From Rhodopseudomonas sp. AAP120 (GTDB taxonomy: Bacteria; Pseudomonadota; Alphaproteobacteria; Rhizobiales; Xanthobacteraceae), in the NCBI RefSeq assembly GCF_001295845.1, contig NZ_LJIC01000051.1:1-45339 (forward strand): DNA of 45,339 nucleotides, given 5' to 3'. Positions 35,023 through 44,427 of this stretch are shown piece by piece; positions within the stretch are counted from its first letter, which is position 1; every line of letters begins with the position of its first letter. Under the pieces are notes generated by a model. It saw only the letters and a program-made list of their open reading frames with translations, did no database searches and was not told the origin of the DNA. Position numbers and translations under genes: made by a program.

Positions 35023-35858
35023 CGGCCGAACCCGCGGCGGCCGAGCGCCGGATGGCGGTTGACGTCCTTGTACAGCAGATAGCGGAAGCGGCCGGGGCCG
35101 CCCGCGTAGCAGGCCTGCGGGCAGAACGCGCGCAGCCACATGAAGTCGCCGGCCTCGACCTCGACCCAGTCGCGGTTGAGCCGATACACCGCCTTGCCTT
35201 CGAGCACGAACAGGCCGTGCTCCATCACATGGGTTTCCTCGAACGGGATCGAGGCGCCGGGCTGCAGCGTCACGATGTTGACGTGCATGTCGTGGCGCAG
35301 ATCCTCCGGCGAGACGAACCGCGTCGTCGCCCAGGCGCCGCCTGTGCCGGTCATGCCGGCTGGTTCGATCTCGGCCTCGTGGGTGACGAAGGCATCCGGC
35401 ACGTCGAAGCCGCGTGCGAACTCATAGGCCTTGCGAATCCAGTGCAGGCGCGCTGGCGCGTCGCCGCGGTTGCGCAGCTTCCAGCCGGCGCCGGGTGGCA
35501 GATAGGCGTAGCTGCCGGGCCGCAGCGCGTAGTCCTGGCCGTCGAGGGTGAGGGCCGGGGTGCCGCCGACTACGAAAAGCACGCCTTCGGCCTGCGGATC
35601 GGGTTCGGGGCTGTCGCTGCCGCCGCCGGGTCCGATCTCCATCAGGTACTGCGAGAACGTCTCGGCAAAGCCCGACAGCGGCCGCGCCAGGATCCAGGCG
35701 CGGGTGCCGGTCCAGCCCGGCAGCAGGCTGGTGACGATGTCGCTCATCACGCCGTGCGGGATCACCGCATAGGCTTCGGTGAACACCGCGCGTCCGGTAT
35801 GCAGCGCGCCCTGGGGTGGCAGGCCCCCGCAGGGCGGGTTGTAGGTCGGAGCATCCAT
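35019..35858 (-). CDS. allE: (S)-ureidoglycine aminohydrolase
   Basis: A 279-residue bicupin enzyme that converts (S)-ureidoglycine to (S)-ureidoglycolate and ammonia; it was formerly YlbA. The C-terminal cupin has EETHVMEHGLFVLEGKAVYR and GDFMWLRAFCPQACYAGGPG, with the manganese-binding Glu/His residues and the typical CPQ. The N-terminal cupin contains PDPQAEGVLFVVGGTPALTL. I chose ATG 35858 because homology starts there (MDAPTYNPP) and GGGAGAGG precedes it. A start at 35897 would add MQETTQETT, a tandem repeat of the DNA itself. It feeds allA directly. Confidence 0.9.
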   Translation of the reverse strand: MDAPTYNPPCGGLPPQGALHTGRAVFTEAYAVIPHGVMSDIVTSLLPGWTGTRAWILARPLSGFAETFSQYLMEIGPGGGSDSPEPDPQAEGVLFVVGGTPALTLDGQDYALRPGSYAYLPPGAGWKLRNRGDAPARLHWIRKAYEFARGFDVPDAFVTHEAEIEPAGMTGTGGAWATTRFVSPEDLRHDMHVNIVTLQPGASIPFEETHVMEHGLFVLEGKAVYRLNRDWVEVEAGDFMWLRAFCPQACYAGGPGRFRYLLYKDVNRHPALGRRGFGR

Positions 35859-35920
35859 GGGGCCTCTCCCGGTCGTTTCTTGCGTCGTTTCTTGCATCGT
35901 TGCCTGCTCGTCCGCCCGCG

Positions 35921-37228
35921 TCAGGCGGGCGCTTTCGCCACCGGCGCATCGAGGATCGCGGCGGTGTCGGTGCTGACCTCGCCGTTCAGCACGCGCTTCG
36001 CCTGCGCGCGGTCGATATCACCCTCCCAGGCGGCGATCACCACGGTGGCCACGCAGTTGCCGACGAGGTTGCCGAGCGCGCGGGCGATGCCGACGAACCA
36101 GTCGACCGACAGCACCAGCACCAGGCCGATCAGCGGAATATCCGGCACCGCCGACAGCGTCGCGGCCAGCACCACGATTGCCGAGCCGGGCACGCCGTGG
36201 GCACCCTTGGAGGTGAGCAGCGCGATGCCGAGGATGACCAGCAGATGGCCGAACGACAGCGGCGTGTTGGTGGCCTGGGCGATGAACACCGTCGCCAGCG
36301 TCAGATACAGCGAGAACGCGTCGAGGTTGAAGGAGTAGCCGGTCGGGATCACCAGGCCGACGGTGGAGTCCTTGATGCCGAGCCGCTCCAGCTTGCGCAT
36401 CACCTGCGGCAGCACGCTGTCCGACGACGCGGTGCCGGCCACCACCATCAGCTCCTCGCGCAGATAGGCCAGCAGCTTGATCAGGCTGAAGCCCGCCAGC
36501 CGCATGATGCCGCCGAGGATCACGAACACGAACAGCGCGACGCCGACATAGAACAGCGCGACCAGGAGGCCGAGCTGCTTGAGCGAGCCGACGCCGTATT
36601 TGCCGACCGTGAACGCGACCGCACCGAGCACGCCGAGCGGCGCCAGCCGGACGATGATGCCGATGATCTTGAACAGCACGTCGGTGATCCGCTCGATGCT
36701 GTCGGCCAGTGACCGGCCACGTTCGCCGAGCATCGACAGGCCGGCGCCGAACAGAATGGCGATGATCAGCACCTGCAGCACGTCGCCCTTGGCGAAGGCG
36801 TCGATGAAGGTCGTCGGCACCAGCCGCATCAGGAAGTCGACGAAGCCGGTGACTTCCTTGACGTGGCTGGTGTAGCCGGCGAGCGCCGAGCCATCCAGCG
36901 TCGCGGTGTTGACGTTCATGCCGGCGCCGGGCTGGAACAGGTAGGCCAGCGCGATCCCCAGCGCGAGCGCGATCGTCGTCACCGCCTCGAAGTAGATCAG
37001 CGACTTCAGCCCGACGCGCCCGACCTTCTTGAGGTCGCCGGCGCCGACGATGCCGTTGACCACGACGCCGAACACCAGCGGCGCGATCGCGAATTTGATC
37101 AGCTTGATGAACAGGTCGCCGAGCGGCTTCAGCGCGACGCCGATCTCCGGCCACAGCGCACCGATGACGACACCAAGCACGAGGGCAGCAACCACCTGCC
37201 CGAACAGCGACGTGAAAAACTGCCTCAT
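35921..37228 (-). CDS. dctA: Dicarboxylate/amino acid:cation symporter (DctA-like, DAACS family)
   Basis: A 435-residue inner-membrane Na+ or H+ coupled symporter with eight helices and two re-entrant hairpins. Signature regions are VAGTASSDSVLPQVM (hairpin 1), VIPTGYSFNLDAFSLYLTLA (helix 7) and TSKGAHGVPGSAIVVLAATL (hairpin 2). The SKGAHGVPGSAIV loop differs from the canonical DctA SKGAAGVTGSGFIV, so the substrate need not be succinate or fumarate. The gene leads a likely operon with allE and allA, 62 bases on. Transport of a ureide-derived acid is possible but only inferred from position. A divergent LysR gene is the probable regulator. Confidence 0.87.
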   Translation of the reverse strand: MRQFFTSLFGQVVAALVLGVVIGALWPEIGVALKPLGDLFIKLIKFAIAPLVFGVVVNGIVGAGDLKKVGRVGLKSLIYFEAVTTIALALGIALAYLFQPGAGMNVNTATLDGSALAGYTSHVKEVTGFVDFLMRLVPTTFIDAFAKGDVLQVLIIAILFGAGLSMLGERGRSLADSIERITDVLFKIIGIIVRLAPLGVLGAVAFTVGKYGVGSLKQLGLLVALFYVGVALFVFVILGGIMRLAGFSLIKLLAYLREELMVVAGTASSDSVLPQVMRKLERLGIKDSTVGLVIPTGYSFNLDAFSLYLTLATVFIAQATNTPLSFGHLLVILGIALLTSKGAHGVPGSAIVVLAATLSAVPDIPLIGLVLVLSVDWFVGIARALGNLVGNCVATVVIAAWEGDIDRAQAKRVLNGEVSTDTAAILDAPVAKAPA

Positions 37229-37342
37229 CGGAATTGTCCCGGGTCTGGAGCGATCTGGAGCCTGCGGAACAATCACTGCTGTGTTTCTAGACGTCAAATA
37301 TTTCCTATGTCTTGATTGACACGATCGAAGTATGATTAAGGC
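37229..37342. promoter_or_regulatory. Divergent dctA/LysR control region
   Basis: A 114-bp region shared by two divergent starts. It contains an imperfect dyad around TTGAT-N7-ATCGAA (37312-37329) with the T-N11-A pattern typical of LysR sites. On the minus strand TTTGACG (about 37294-37300) could be a -35 for dctA. TTAAGG sits just before the LysR ATG. These are positional guesses without a consensus match. Confidence 0.35.
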
Positions 37343-38221
37343 ATGGAAATCCGGCATCTCCGCTACTTCGTGGCCGTTGCGCGGCATCTCAACTTCACGG
37401 CGGCCGCCGAGAGCCTCGGCGTCGCGCAGCCGCCGCTGAGTCAGCAGATCCGCGATCTCGAGGCGGAAATCGGCACAGCGCTGTTCGAGCGGACCACGCG
37501 CCAAGTCAGCCTGACGCGCGCCGGCGAGGATTTTCTCAAGCAGGCGCTCGCGATTTTGCAGCGGGCCGAAGACGCCGTGCAGCGGGCCCGCGCGATCGGC
37601 GCCGGCACCGCCGGCATCCTCAATGTCGGACTCACCGGCTCGGTGCTGACCGGACCGCTCGGGCGCGCGATCCAGCAATTCGCGCTGAACTATCCAGACG
37701 TCGATCTGCGCATTCACGAAATGTCGCCGGATCGGCAGGTCGCTGCGCTGAAATCCGGACAGACCGACGTGAGTTTCCTGCGCTGTCCGCCGCAGGACGT
37801 CGACATCGTCAGCACGCCGGCATGGACGGAGTCGGTGCGGGTGGTGCTGCCGAAGGGCCACAAGCTCGCGGCCAAAAAGGTGATGCTGGCGGATCTTCGC
37901 GACGAAAGCTTCGTGTTTCTGCGGCTCGACGATTCGCTGTTCGCCAAATATCTGTGGCAGTGCTGTTTCGAAGCCGGCTTCGCGCCCCGGATCACCCATC
38001 AGGCGATCGAATCGGCCTCGCTGATCAGCCTGGTCGCCGCCGGTCTCGGCGTCGCGATCATCCCGGAATTCGTCAGCAAGCTGGCGCATCAGGATGTCGT
38101 GTATCGGCCGGTCGGCGGCTCGCCGATCCGCGCCGACGTGCACGCGCTGCGAACCTCCGCGAGCAATCCGCTGGTCGATCAATTCGTCAGCCTGGTCCAG
38201 ACGCTCGGCCACACCGCCTGA
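37343..38221 (+). CDS. LysR-family transcriptional regulator
   Basis: A 292-residue regulator with an N-terminal winged helix-turn-helix (LRYFVAVARHLNFTAAAESL, then GVAQPPLSQQIRDLEAEIG) and a C-terminal effector-binding domain (about 90-290). FERTTRQVSLTRAGEDFL links the two. It is divergent from the dctA-allE-allA operon across 114 bp, the standard layout for a LysR activator and its target. The inducer is probably a ureide or dicarboxylate, but nothing in the sequence fixes it. Confidence 0.9.
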   Translation: MEIRHLRYFVAVARHLNFTAAAESLGVAQPPLSQQIRDLEAEIGTALFERTTRQVSLTRAGEDFLKQALAILQRAEDAVQRARAIGAGTAGILNVGLTGSVLTGPLGRAIQQFALNYPDVDLRIHEMSPDRQVAALKSGQTDVSFLRCPPQDVDIVSTPAWTESVRVVLPKGHKLAAKKVMLADLRDESFVFLRLDDSLFAKYLWQCCFEAGFAPRITHQAIESASLISLVAAGLGVAIIPEFVSKLAHQDVVYRPVGGSPIRADVHALRTSASNPLVDQFVSLVQTLGHTA

Positions 38222-38402
38222 GTGGCGTCACAGGGCCCCGTGCGGAGCGGGCAGGATGTCGCATGCGACGTCGCGCGCGGTCTCGGCGGCGGCCGCGATC
38301 GGAACGGTTGCCCATAGGCGAGCTTGAACCCTGCCGACGGGCGACGCCCGCTCGCCGCCTTTGCGCGATCCGCCACCCCGCAACATCCGGACGCCCGAAC
38401 CG

Positions 38403-40976
38403 ATGTCGTCACCTCAGCCTAAGCCGAGCACCAAGGCGAAGTCCGGACCCCGCCGTCCCACCGTTCTGATCACCGGCAGCAGCGGCTTTCTCGGCCAGGC
38501 GATCGCTAAGGGATTGTCGCAGCGCTATCGGGTGATCGGCCTCGACGTCATGCAGCCGCGCACGCCGCTCAAGGGCATGCAAACGCTGGAAGTCGACCTC
38601 ACCTCCGACGACAGCGTCGCGCGGGCAGTCAGGCAGGCCGCGGCGCTCGCGGGCGGCGAGATCGCGTCGGTGATCCATCTCGCCGCGTATTACGACACGA
38701 CCGGCGAGGACAATCCGAAGTACCAGACCGTCACGGTCGACGGAACGCGGCGCCTGCTGCGCGAACTGCGCGCGGTCGGTGCCGAACAGCTGGTGTTCTC
38801 CAGCACGCTGCTGGTGCATGCACCGAGCCCGCAACACGGCGCGCGTATCGACGAAACCTCGCCTGTCCGTCCGGCCTGGGCCTATCCGCAGTCGAAGGCC
38901 GAGACCGAGCAGCTGATCGCGCAGGAGCGCGGCGATGTGAACGCCGTCATCCTGCGGCTCGCCGGGGTCTATGACGAGGACTGTCGCGCCGCCTTCGTGG
39001 CGCAGCAGATCTCGCGCATCTACGAGCGGCTGCCGACGGCCTATCTGTTCACCGGCGATCTCAGCGCCGGGCAGCCCTATCTGCACAAGGACGATCTGGT
39101 CGACGCCATCGTCCGCACCGTCGATCGCCGCGGCGAATTGCCCGGCGAGACCACGCTGCTGATCGGCGAAGAGCACATGCCATCCTACGAGGAGATGCAG
39201 AAGCGCATCGGCCAGCTCGTCCACGACGAGGACTGGCCGACCTTCAGTCTGCCCAAGCCGTTCACCAAGGCCGGCGCCTGGATGCAGGCCGAGGTGCTCG
39301 ATCAGGACACCGACATCAAGCCGTGGATGGTGGAGAACTCGGACGATCACTACGAGATCGACATCGCGCGTGCCCGGGCGCTGCTCGGCTGGGAGCCGGC
39401 GCATCGGCTGATCGATACGCTGCCGGAGATGATCGGCAGGTTGAAGCAGGACCCGACGCGCTGGTACGCGATCAACAAGCGCGATCCGGAAGTCGTCGCC
39501 GCGTCCGAGCCGGAGCTGGCGCAGGCGCGCGAACGGCTGCGACAGCCGCTCGAACGCACCGAGCAGGAGGTCGAGCAGGAGCTCGAGCACCAGCGGTTTC
39601 GCACGCTGTGGGCGCCGCTCGCGGCCGCCGCGCTTGGGCTATGGCTGATCACGTCGCCGCTGACGCTCGGGCTGTTCGATCCGGTGATGCCGACCGTGCC
39701 GCCGGCGCTCGGTCACGAGCTCGCCGAGCCGCAGACCCGCAATACGCAGCTCGGCGTCAGCGAGATCGTCTCCGGCCTGCTGATCGCCGTGCTGGCGCTC
39801 GCCGGCATGGCGCGGCAGCGGCGCTGGATGCATTGGGCAGGCGCTGCGGTCGGCCTGTGGGTGATGATCGCGCCACTGTTGTTCTGGACCACCAACGCCG
39901 CCGCCTACGCCACCGACACGCTGGTCGGCATGCTGGTGATCACCTTCCTGGTGCTGATTCCGCCGCCGCCCGGCATCAGCCGCCGCGCGCTCGCGGCCGA
40001 CGACGATCGCCCGCTCGGCTGGACCTACTCACCGTCGTCGTTCTCGCAGCGGATTCCGATCATCACGCTGGCGTTCGTCGGCCTGTTCGTGTCGCGCTAT
40101 CTGGCGGCCTATCAGATGGGCCACACCGACAGCCTGTGGGAGCCGTTCTTTAGTGCCGGCGACGCACCGGTGATGAACGGCAGCGAGGCGGTGGTGACGT
40201 CGTGGGTGTCGAAGGGCTTTCCGATCGCCGATGCAGGGCTCGGTGCTTTCGCCTACGCACTCGACATCCTGGCCGGCACGATCGGCGATCGCCGCCGCTG
40301 GCGGACGATGCCTTGGATGGTGTTCCTGTTCGGCCTCCTGATCGTCCCGCTCGGTATCGTCAGCGTGTCGTTCATCATCATCCAGCCGCCGCTGATCGGT
40401 GCGCTGTGTACGCTGTGCATCCTGCAGGCGGTGGTGACGGTGATCCTGATTCCCTACTCGCTCGACGAGGTGCTGGCGAGCGCGCAGTATCTGTGGCGCG
40501 CCAAGCAGGCGGGCGAGCCATTCTGGCGCACCTTCTGGAAGGGCGGGCCCTCGCTCGACAAGGACCAGACGCCGCAGCCGGATCTCGAACGCCCGGTCGG
40601 CGAGATCCTCAAGGACTTCGTGGTCGGCGGCGTCACCTTCCCGTGGACGCTCGGCGCCAGCGCGGCGCTGGGTGTCGCGCTCGCGGCGTCACCCCTGCTG
40701 GTCGGCACTGTGCCGCCGCTGTCCTTCAGCGATCATATCGCCGGCTGCCTGGCGATCCTGATCGCCGTCACCGCGCTGGCCGAGGTGGCGCGTCCGGTGC
40801 GCTTCCTCAACATCGCGGTCGGCGCCTGGGTCGCCGCCTCGCCGTTCGTGCTCGGCGGCGCGCCGGCGGCAGGCGCCGTCCACGTGGTGCTGGGACTGGC
40901 TCTGATCGGCCTGAGCCTGCCGCGCGGCACGCGCAGCCGGCATCATTACGGCGCCTGGGACCGCGCCATCATCTGA
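38403..40976 (+). CDS. NAD-dependent epimerase / SPW-repeat / VKOR-like membrane fusion protein
   Basis: An 857-residue three-part protein. Residues about 20-370 form an SDR sugar epimerase/dehydratase-like domain with PTVLITGSSGFLGQAIAKGL for NAD(P) binding and WAYPQSKAETEQL (Tyr/Lys pair). The rest is membrane-embedded. SPW-type helix pairs lie at about 399-425 (LGLWLITSPLTLGLF), 470-495 (LWVMIAPLLF) and 810-830 (WVAASPFVLGG). Between them (about 550-700) is a VKOR-like segment with CTLCILQ, the CxxC expected of a thiol-quinone oxidoreductase. The loop cysteine pair of full VKORs is missing. A start 14 codons upstream is possible. A 10-base gap separates it from the convergent transporter gene. 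Confidence 0.82.
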   Translation: MSSPQPKPSTKAKSGPRRPTVLITGSSGFLGQAIAKGLSQRYRVIGLDVMQPRTPLKGMQTLEVDLTSDDSVARAVRQAAALAGGEIASVIHLAAYYDTTGEDNPKYQTVTVDGTRRLLRELRAVGAEQLVFSSTLLVHAPSPQHGARIDETSPVRPAWAYPQSKAETEQLIAQERGDVNAVILRLAGVYDEDCRAAFVAQQISRIYERLPTAYLFTGDLSAGQPYLHKDDLVDAIVRTVDRRGELPGETTLLIGEEHMPSYEEMQKRIGQLVHDEDWPTFSLPKPFTKAGAWMQAEVLDQDTDIKPWMVENSDDHYEIDIARARALLGWEPAHRLIDTLPEMIGRLKQDPTRWYAINKRDPEVVAASEPELAQARERLRQPLERTEQEVEQELEHQRFRTLWAPLAAAALGLWLITSPLTLGLFDPVMPTVPPALGHELAEPQTRNTQLGVSEIVSGLLIAVLALAGMARQRRWMHWAGAAVGLWVMIAPLLFWTTNAAAYATDTLVGMLVITFLVLIPPPPGISRRALAADDDRPLGWTYSPSSFSQRIPIITLAFVGLFVSRYLAAYQMGHTDSLWEPFFSAGDAPVMNGSEAVVTSWVSKGFPIADAGLGAFAYALDILAGTIGDRRRWRTMPWMVFLFGLLIVPLGIVSVSFIIIQPPLIGALCTLCILQAVVTVILIPYSLDEVLASAQYLWRAKQAGEPFWRTFWKGGPSLDKDQTPQPDLERPVGEILKDFVVGGVTFPWTLGASAALGVALAASPLLVGTVPPLSFSDHIAGCLAILIAVTALAEVARPVRFLNIAVGAWVAASPFVLGGAPAAGAVHVVLGLALIGLSLPRGTRSRHHYGAWDRAII

Positions 40977-40986
40977 GGCGCGAACG

Positions 40987-42111
40987 CTAGGCGTCGGCGC
41001 GGGCGGCGCTGTCGTTCGGAGTCGGCGGCGCAATCGCCGGCGTCCCGGCCGTCAGCGCCTGGGTTTCGGCCGGCTGACGCGCGATCGAATAGATGTCCCA
41101 GGTGGCGATGAACAGCGCCGCGATCACCGGGCCGACGATGAAACCGTTGAGGCCGAATACCTGCAGGCCGCCGAGCGTCGAGATCAGCACCACGTAGTCC
41201 GGCATCCGTGTATCCTTGCCGACCAGCACCGGACGCAGCACGTTGTCGACCATGCCGATCACCAGCGTGCCGAACGCGATCAGCACCACGCCCTGCCAAA
41301 CCGAACCGGTTGCCAGCATGTAGATCGCGACCGGCAGCCAGACCAGGCCGGCGCCGACCGCCGGCAGCAGCGACAGGAACGCCATCACCACGCCCCACAG
41401 CAGCGCGCCCTTGATGCCGAGCAGATAGAAGATCACGCCGCCGAGCGCGCCCTGGATCAGGGCGATCAGCATGTTGCCCTTCACCGTGGCGCGGATCACG
41501 ACGGCGAATTTGCGCAGCAGCTGGCTCTCCTGCTCGACCGGCAGCGGAATCGCGCGGCGAATGCGGCCGGCCAACAGATCGCCGTCGCGCAGCAGGAAGA
41601 ACAGCAGATACAGCATGACACCGAGATTGACGACCACCTCCAGGGTGCCTTGCCCGATGCCGATCGCCTGGCTGGCGATGTACTGGCTGCCCTGCATCAG
41701 CCCGCTCGTCAGCCGCTGCTGCAAATCGGCGAGGCTGCCGATGTTGAAACGATCGAGCACGCCGCTGATCCAGCCCGGCGGGTCGGCGATGATCTGCTTC
41801 AGATAGCGCAGCACGTCGAGGTCACCGGATTCCACCCGCCGATACATCTGGCCGGCTTCCTGCGCCAGCGCGGCGCCGATCAGCGACAACGGCAGCAGCA
41901 CCAGCATGATGATGATCGCCAGCGTGGTCAGCGCCGCGAGGTTGCGACGGCCGTCGAACAGCTGGGTGAGCCGCCGGTTGAGCGGCGCGAAGATGATCGC
42001 CATCACCATGCCCCACAGCACCGCGCTGTACAGCGGCAGCAGGATCCAGCCGAAGCCGATCGAAACCACCACCAGCAGCAGGATGAAGAACGGATTCTCC
42101 GACGCGCGCAT
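40987..42111 (-). CDS. AI-2E family transporter (PerM/YdiK type)
   Basis: A 374-residue inner-membrane protein with about eight helices. Characteristic stretches are ILLPLYSAVLWGMVMAIIFA near the N-terminus and PAVGAGLVWLPVAIYML and DYVVLISTLGGLQVFGLNG in the second half. The C-terminal 30 residues are Ala/Pro/Thr-rich. The family was named for a proposed autoinducer-2 exporter (TqsA), but many members transport other things or have no known role. There is no quorum-sensing gene nearby, so the function is open. Confidence 0.85.
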   Translation of the reverse strand: MRASENPFFILLLVVVSIGFGWILLPLYSAVLWGMVMAIIFAPLNRRLTQLFDGRRNLAALTTLAIIIMLVLLPLSLIGAALAQEAGQMYRRVESGDLDVLRYLKQIIADPPGWISGVLDRFNIGSLADLQQRLTSGLMQGSQYIASQAIGIGQGTLEVVVNLGVMLYLLFFLLRDGDLLAGRIRRAIPLPVEQESQLLRKFAVVIRATVKGNMLIALIQGALGGVIFYLLGIKGALLWGVVMAFLSLLPAVGAGLVWLPVAIYMLATGSVWQGVVLIAFGTLVIGMVDNVLRPVLVGKDTRMPDYVVLISTLGGLQVFGLNGFIVGPVIAALFIATWDIYSIARQPAETQALTAGTPAIAPPTPNDSAARADA

Positions 42112-42558
42112 TCCCGAACGATCTCCTCGGCCGTTGCGGACCTCAACGACTCACGTCGTCAATCGCTCCGCGACAGCTGTCACAATCTGCAGCCTCCGTG
42201 CCCCGCGCAGAGGAGTGTCGAGACAACGCCCCCTGCGCGACAGCCGGAACGGTCGCTTTCGTCCTCACGGTAAGTCATTGCATCGGGAATTGAAATGCCG
42301 GCGCCCCGGGCTACGGCGACGCGGGTCATCCTGCTGCCGCACGGCGGGCCGGCCGAGTCGCCCCGACACGAGTAACTCCGTAGAGATACGAGCAGGATTA
42401 TTAACCAAGCGAAAAGTTCCCCATCGCAACATTCCGGCGACCAACACCAGACGATCACGCGATCGGCGGACGGCGTTGATCGCGTCTCGTACCACGCGGG
42501 TCTCAGCTCTTAACTACACACCAGACGCCGGACGTCCCAGGACGGCAGGAAGACCACC
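42112..42558. other. Intergenic region upstream of the chemoreceptor gene
   Basis: About 447 bases between divergent genes, expected to hold both promoters. Short open frames here, such as ATG 42295 (26 codons), lack a ribosome-binding site and protein-like composition. The patch GCAGGATTATTAACCAAGCG (about 42392-42411) is relatively AT-rich and may belong to the chemoreceptor promoter. AGGAAG at 42547-42552 is the chemoreceptor ribosome-binding site. No repeat or RNA gene was seen. Confidence 0.4.
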
Positions 42559-44250
42559 ATGCTGGCAAAATTCTCCATCCGCGCAAAGATCACCACGCTC
42601 GTGGCTGCGCTGCTCATCGCCATGTCGGGATTGGGCGCGCTCGGGATTGTCAAACTGCAGGCGATGAATGCCGCCACGGTCGACATCGCCAAGAACTGGC
42701 TGCCGAGCGTCCGGGTCCTCGGTGAGCTGCGCTACAACGTGCTGAACTACCGGACCGGTCTCCGAAATCACCTGCTCGACCTGACGGCGGAGGGCAAGGC
42801 GGCGGTGGACAAGCGCATCGCCGAACTCGACGAGAGGATCCAGAAGACCCAGCAGACCTATGAGCCGCTGATTTCCACGCCCGAGGAGCGGCAGATCTAC
42901 GAGAGCTGGAAAACCCAATGGGCTGAATACAAGGCCGTTGCGGCAAAGATCATCGAAGCGTCGCGCAAGACGCCGGGGCAGATCTCGGCAGAGGGCACGG
43001 AGATCCTGTTCAAGCAGGCCAATCCGCTCGGCCTGAAGCTCGACGAATTCCTGCAGAAGGACGTCGCGCTGAACGACAAGGGGGCGGACGATTCGACGGT
43101 GGCGGCAGACGCCACCTACTCGTCGGCGTTCTACATCATCCTCACCATCCTGGCCGTCAGCATCCTGTTCGGTGTGGTCGCCAGCTTCCTGGTGATCCGC
43201 GACGTCATCGCCGGCATCGACGGCGTCATCAAGCCGATGCAGGCGCTCGGCCAGGGCGACCTGTCCGCCGACGTGCCGTATCGCGGCATCACCACCGAGA
43301 TCGGCGCGATGGCCGACGCGCTGCAGATCTTCAAGGAAGCGCTGATCGCCAAGAAGGCCGCCGACGAAGCGGCGGCGCGGGAAGCGGAGGCGAAGATCGC
43401 GCGCGGTCAGCGGGTGGATGCGGCGACCCGGCAGTTCGAAAGCGCGATCAGCGAGATCGTCGCCACCGTCACGTCGGCCTCGACCGAGCTCGAAGCCTCG
43501 GCCGGCACCCTCACCGCCACGGCCGGACATGCCCAGGAGCTGACCACCGCGGTCGCGGCGGCGTCGGAAGAAGCCTCGACCAACGTGCAGTCGGTGGCGT
43601 CGGCGACCGAAGAAATGTCGTCGTCGATCACCGAGATCAGCCGCCAGGTGCAGGAATCCGCCCGCATCGCCAGCGAGGCCGTCGAGCAGGCCCGCAACAC
43701 CAATGCCAGCGTCGGCGAACTGTCGACGGCGGCGGCGCGGATCGGCGATGTTGTCGAGCTGATCAACACCATCGCAGGCCAGACCAACCTGCTGGCGCTC
43801 AACGCCACGATCGAGGCGGCGAGGGCCGGCGAGGCGGGCCGCGGCTTCGCCGTGGTCGCCTCGGAGGTGAAGGCGCTCGCCGAGCAGACCGCCAAGGCGA
43901 CCGGCGAGATCAGCGCGCAGATCGGCGGCATCCAGAATGCGACCGGCTCGTCCGTCAAGGCGATCCGCGAGATCGGCGAAACCATCGCCAAGATGTCGGA
44001 GATCGCCTCGACCATCGCGTCCGCGGTCGAGGAACAGGGCGCCGCCACGCAGGAAATCTCGCGCAACGTCCAGCAGGCGGCGCAAGGCACCCAGCAGGTC
44101 TCGGCCAACATCACCGACGTGCAGCGCGGCGCCACCGAGACCGGCTCCGCCTCCGGCCAGGTGCTGTCGGCCGCCCGTTCGCTGTCGCAGGACAGCGACA
44201 AGCTCAAGAACGAAGTCGCGAAGTTCCTGGAGACCGTGCGGGCCGCCTGA
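42559..44250 (+). CDS. Methyl-accepting chemotaxis protein
   Basis: A 563-residue transmembrane chemoreceptor. TM1 spans about 10-32, followed by a four-helix-bundle periplasmic sensor (about 33-190, including [20 protein letters not shown]). TM2 is about 191-212, HAMP about 213-265, and the signalling domain about 290-560. The tip motif [20 protein letters not shown] and [20 protein letters not shown] are canonical. It signals through CheW/CheA to the flagellar motor. The ligand is unknown; 4HB domains often bind small organic acids. AGGAAG lies 7 bases upstream of the ATG. Confidence 0.95.
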   Translation: MLAKFSIRAKITTLVAALLIAMSGLGALGIVKLQAMNAATVDIAKNWLPSVRVLGELRYNVLNYRTGLRNHLLDLTAEGKAAVDKRIAELDERIQKTQQTYEPLISTPEERQIYESWKTQWAEYKAVAAKIIEASRKTPGQISAEGTEILFKQANPLGLKLDEFLQKDVALNDKGADDSTVAADATYSSAFYIILTILAVSILFGVVASFLVIRDVIAGIDGVIKPMQALGQGDLSADVPYRGITTEIGAMADALQIFKEALIAKKAADEAAAREAEAKIARGQRVDAATRQFESAISEIVATVTSASTELEASAGTLTATAGHAQELTTAVAAASEEASTNVQSVASATEEMSSSITEISRQVQESARIASEAVEQARNTNASVGELSTAAARIGDVVELINTIAGQTNLLALNATIEAARAGEAGRGFAVVASEVKALAEQTAKATGEISAQIGGIQNATGSSVKAIREIGETIAKMSEIASTIASAVEEQGAATQEISRNVQQAAQGTQQVSANITDVQRGATETGSASGQVLSAARSLSQDSDKLKNEVAKFLETVRAA

Positions 44251-44284
44251 GCGCGGCCGGTCGTTCCACCGTCTCATCCCGCCT

Positions 44285-44318
44285 GCGCCGCGCGATCCGT
44301 TTCGCGCGGCGCTTTTTT
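44285..44318 (+). terminator. Intrinsic terminator after the chemoreceptor gene
   Basis: A perfect 11-bp stem, GCGCCGCGCGA (44285-44295) with TCGCGCGGCGC (44302-44312) around TCCGTT, is followed by TTTTTT (44313-44318). It lies 35 bases after the stop codon. This is one of the clearest terminators in the window. Confidence 0.9.
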
Positions 44319-44427
44319 GTTCGCGCGCGGCAGCCTCCGATTTGCGGTTTGCTGGCAGGACTGACAGTGTTCTGCGCAGGCGCGCGATGCGGTGCGGCCA
44401 GCCGGATTCACCAGGGAAGGAAACGCG

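Noticed and set aside
38258-38269. Palindrome GTCGCATGCGAC between the LysR gene and the fusion gene
   Set aside because: A 12-base palindrome is expected by chance in GC-rich DNA of this length and has no second copy nearby.
42295-42375. A 26-codon frame upstream of the chemoreceptor
   Set aside because: Too short, Pro/Arg/Ala-rich and without a ribosome-binding site.
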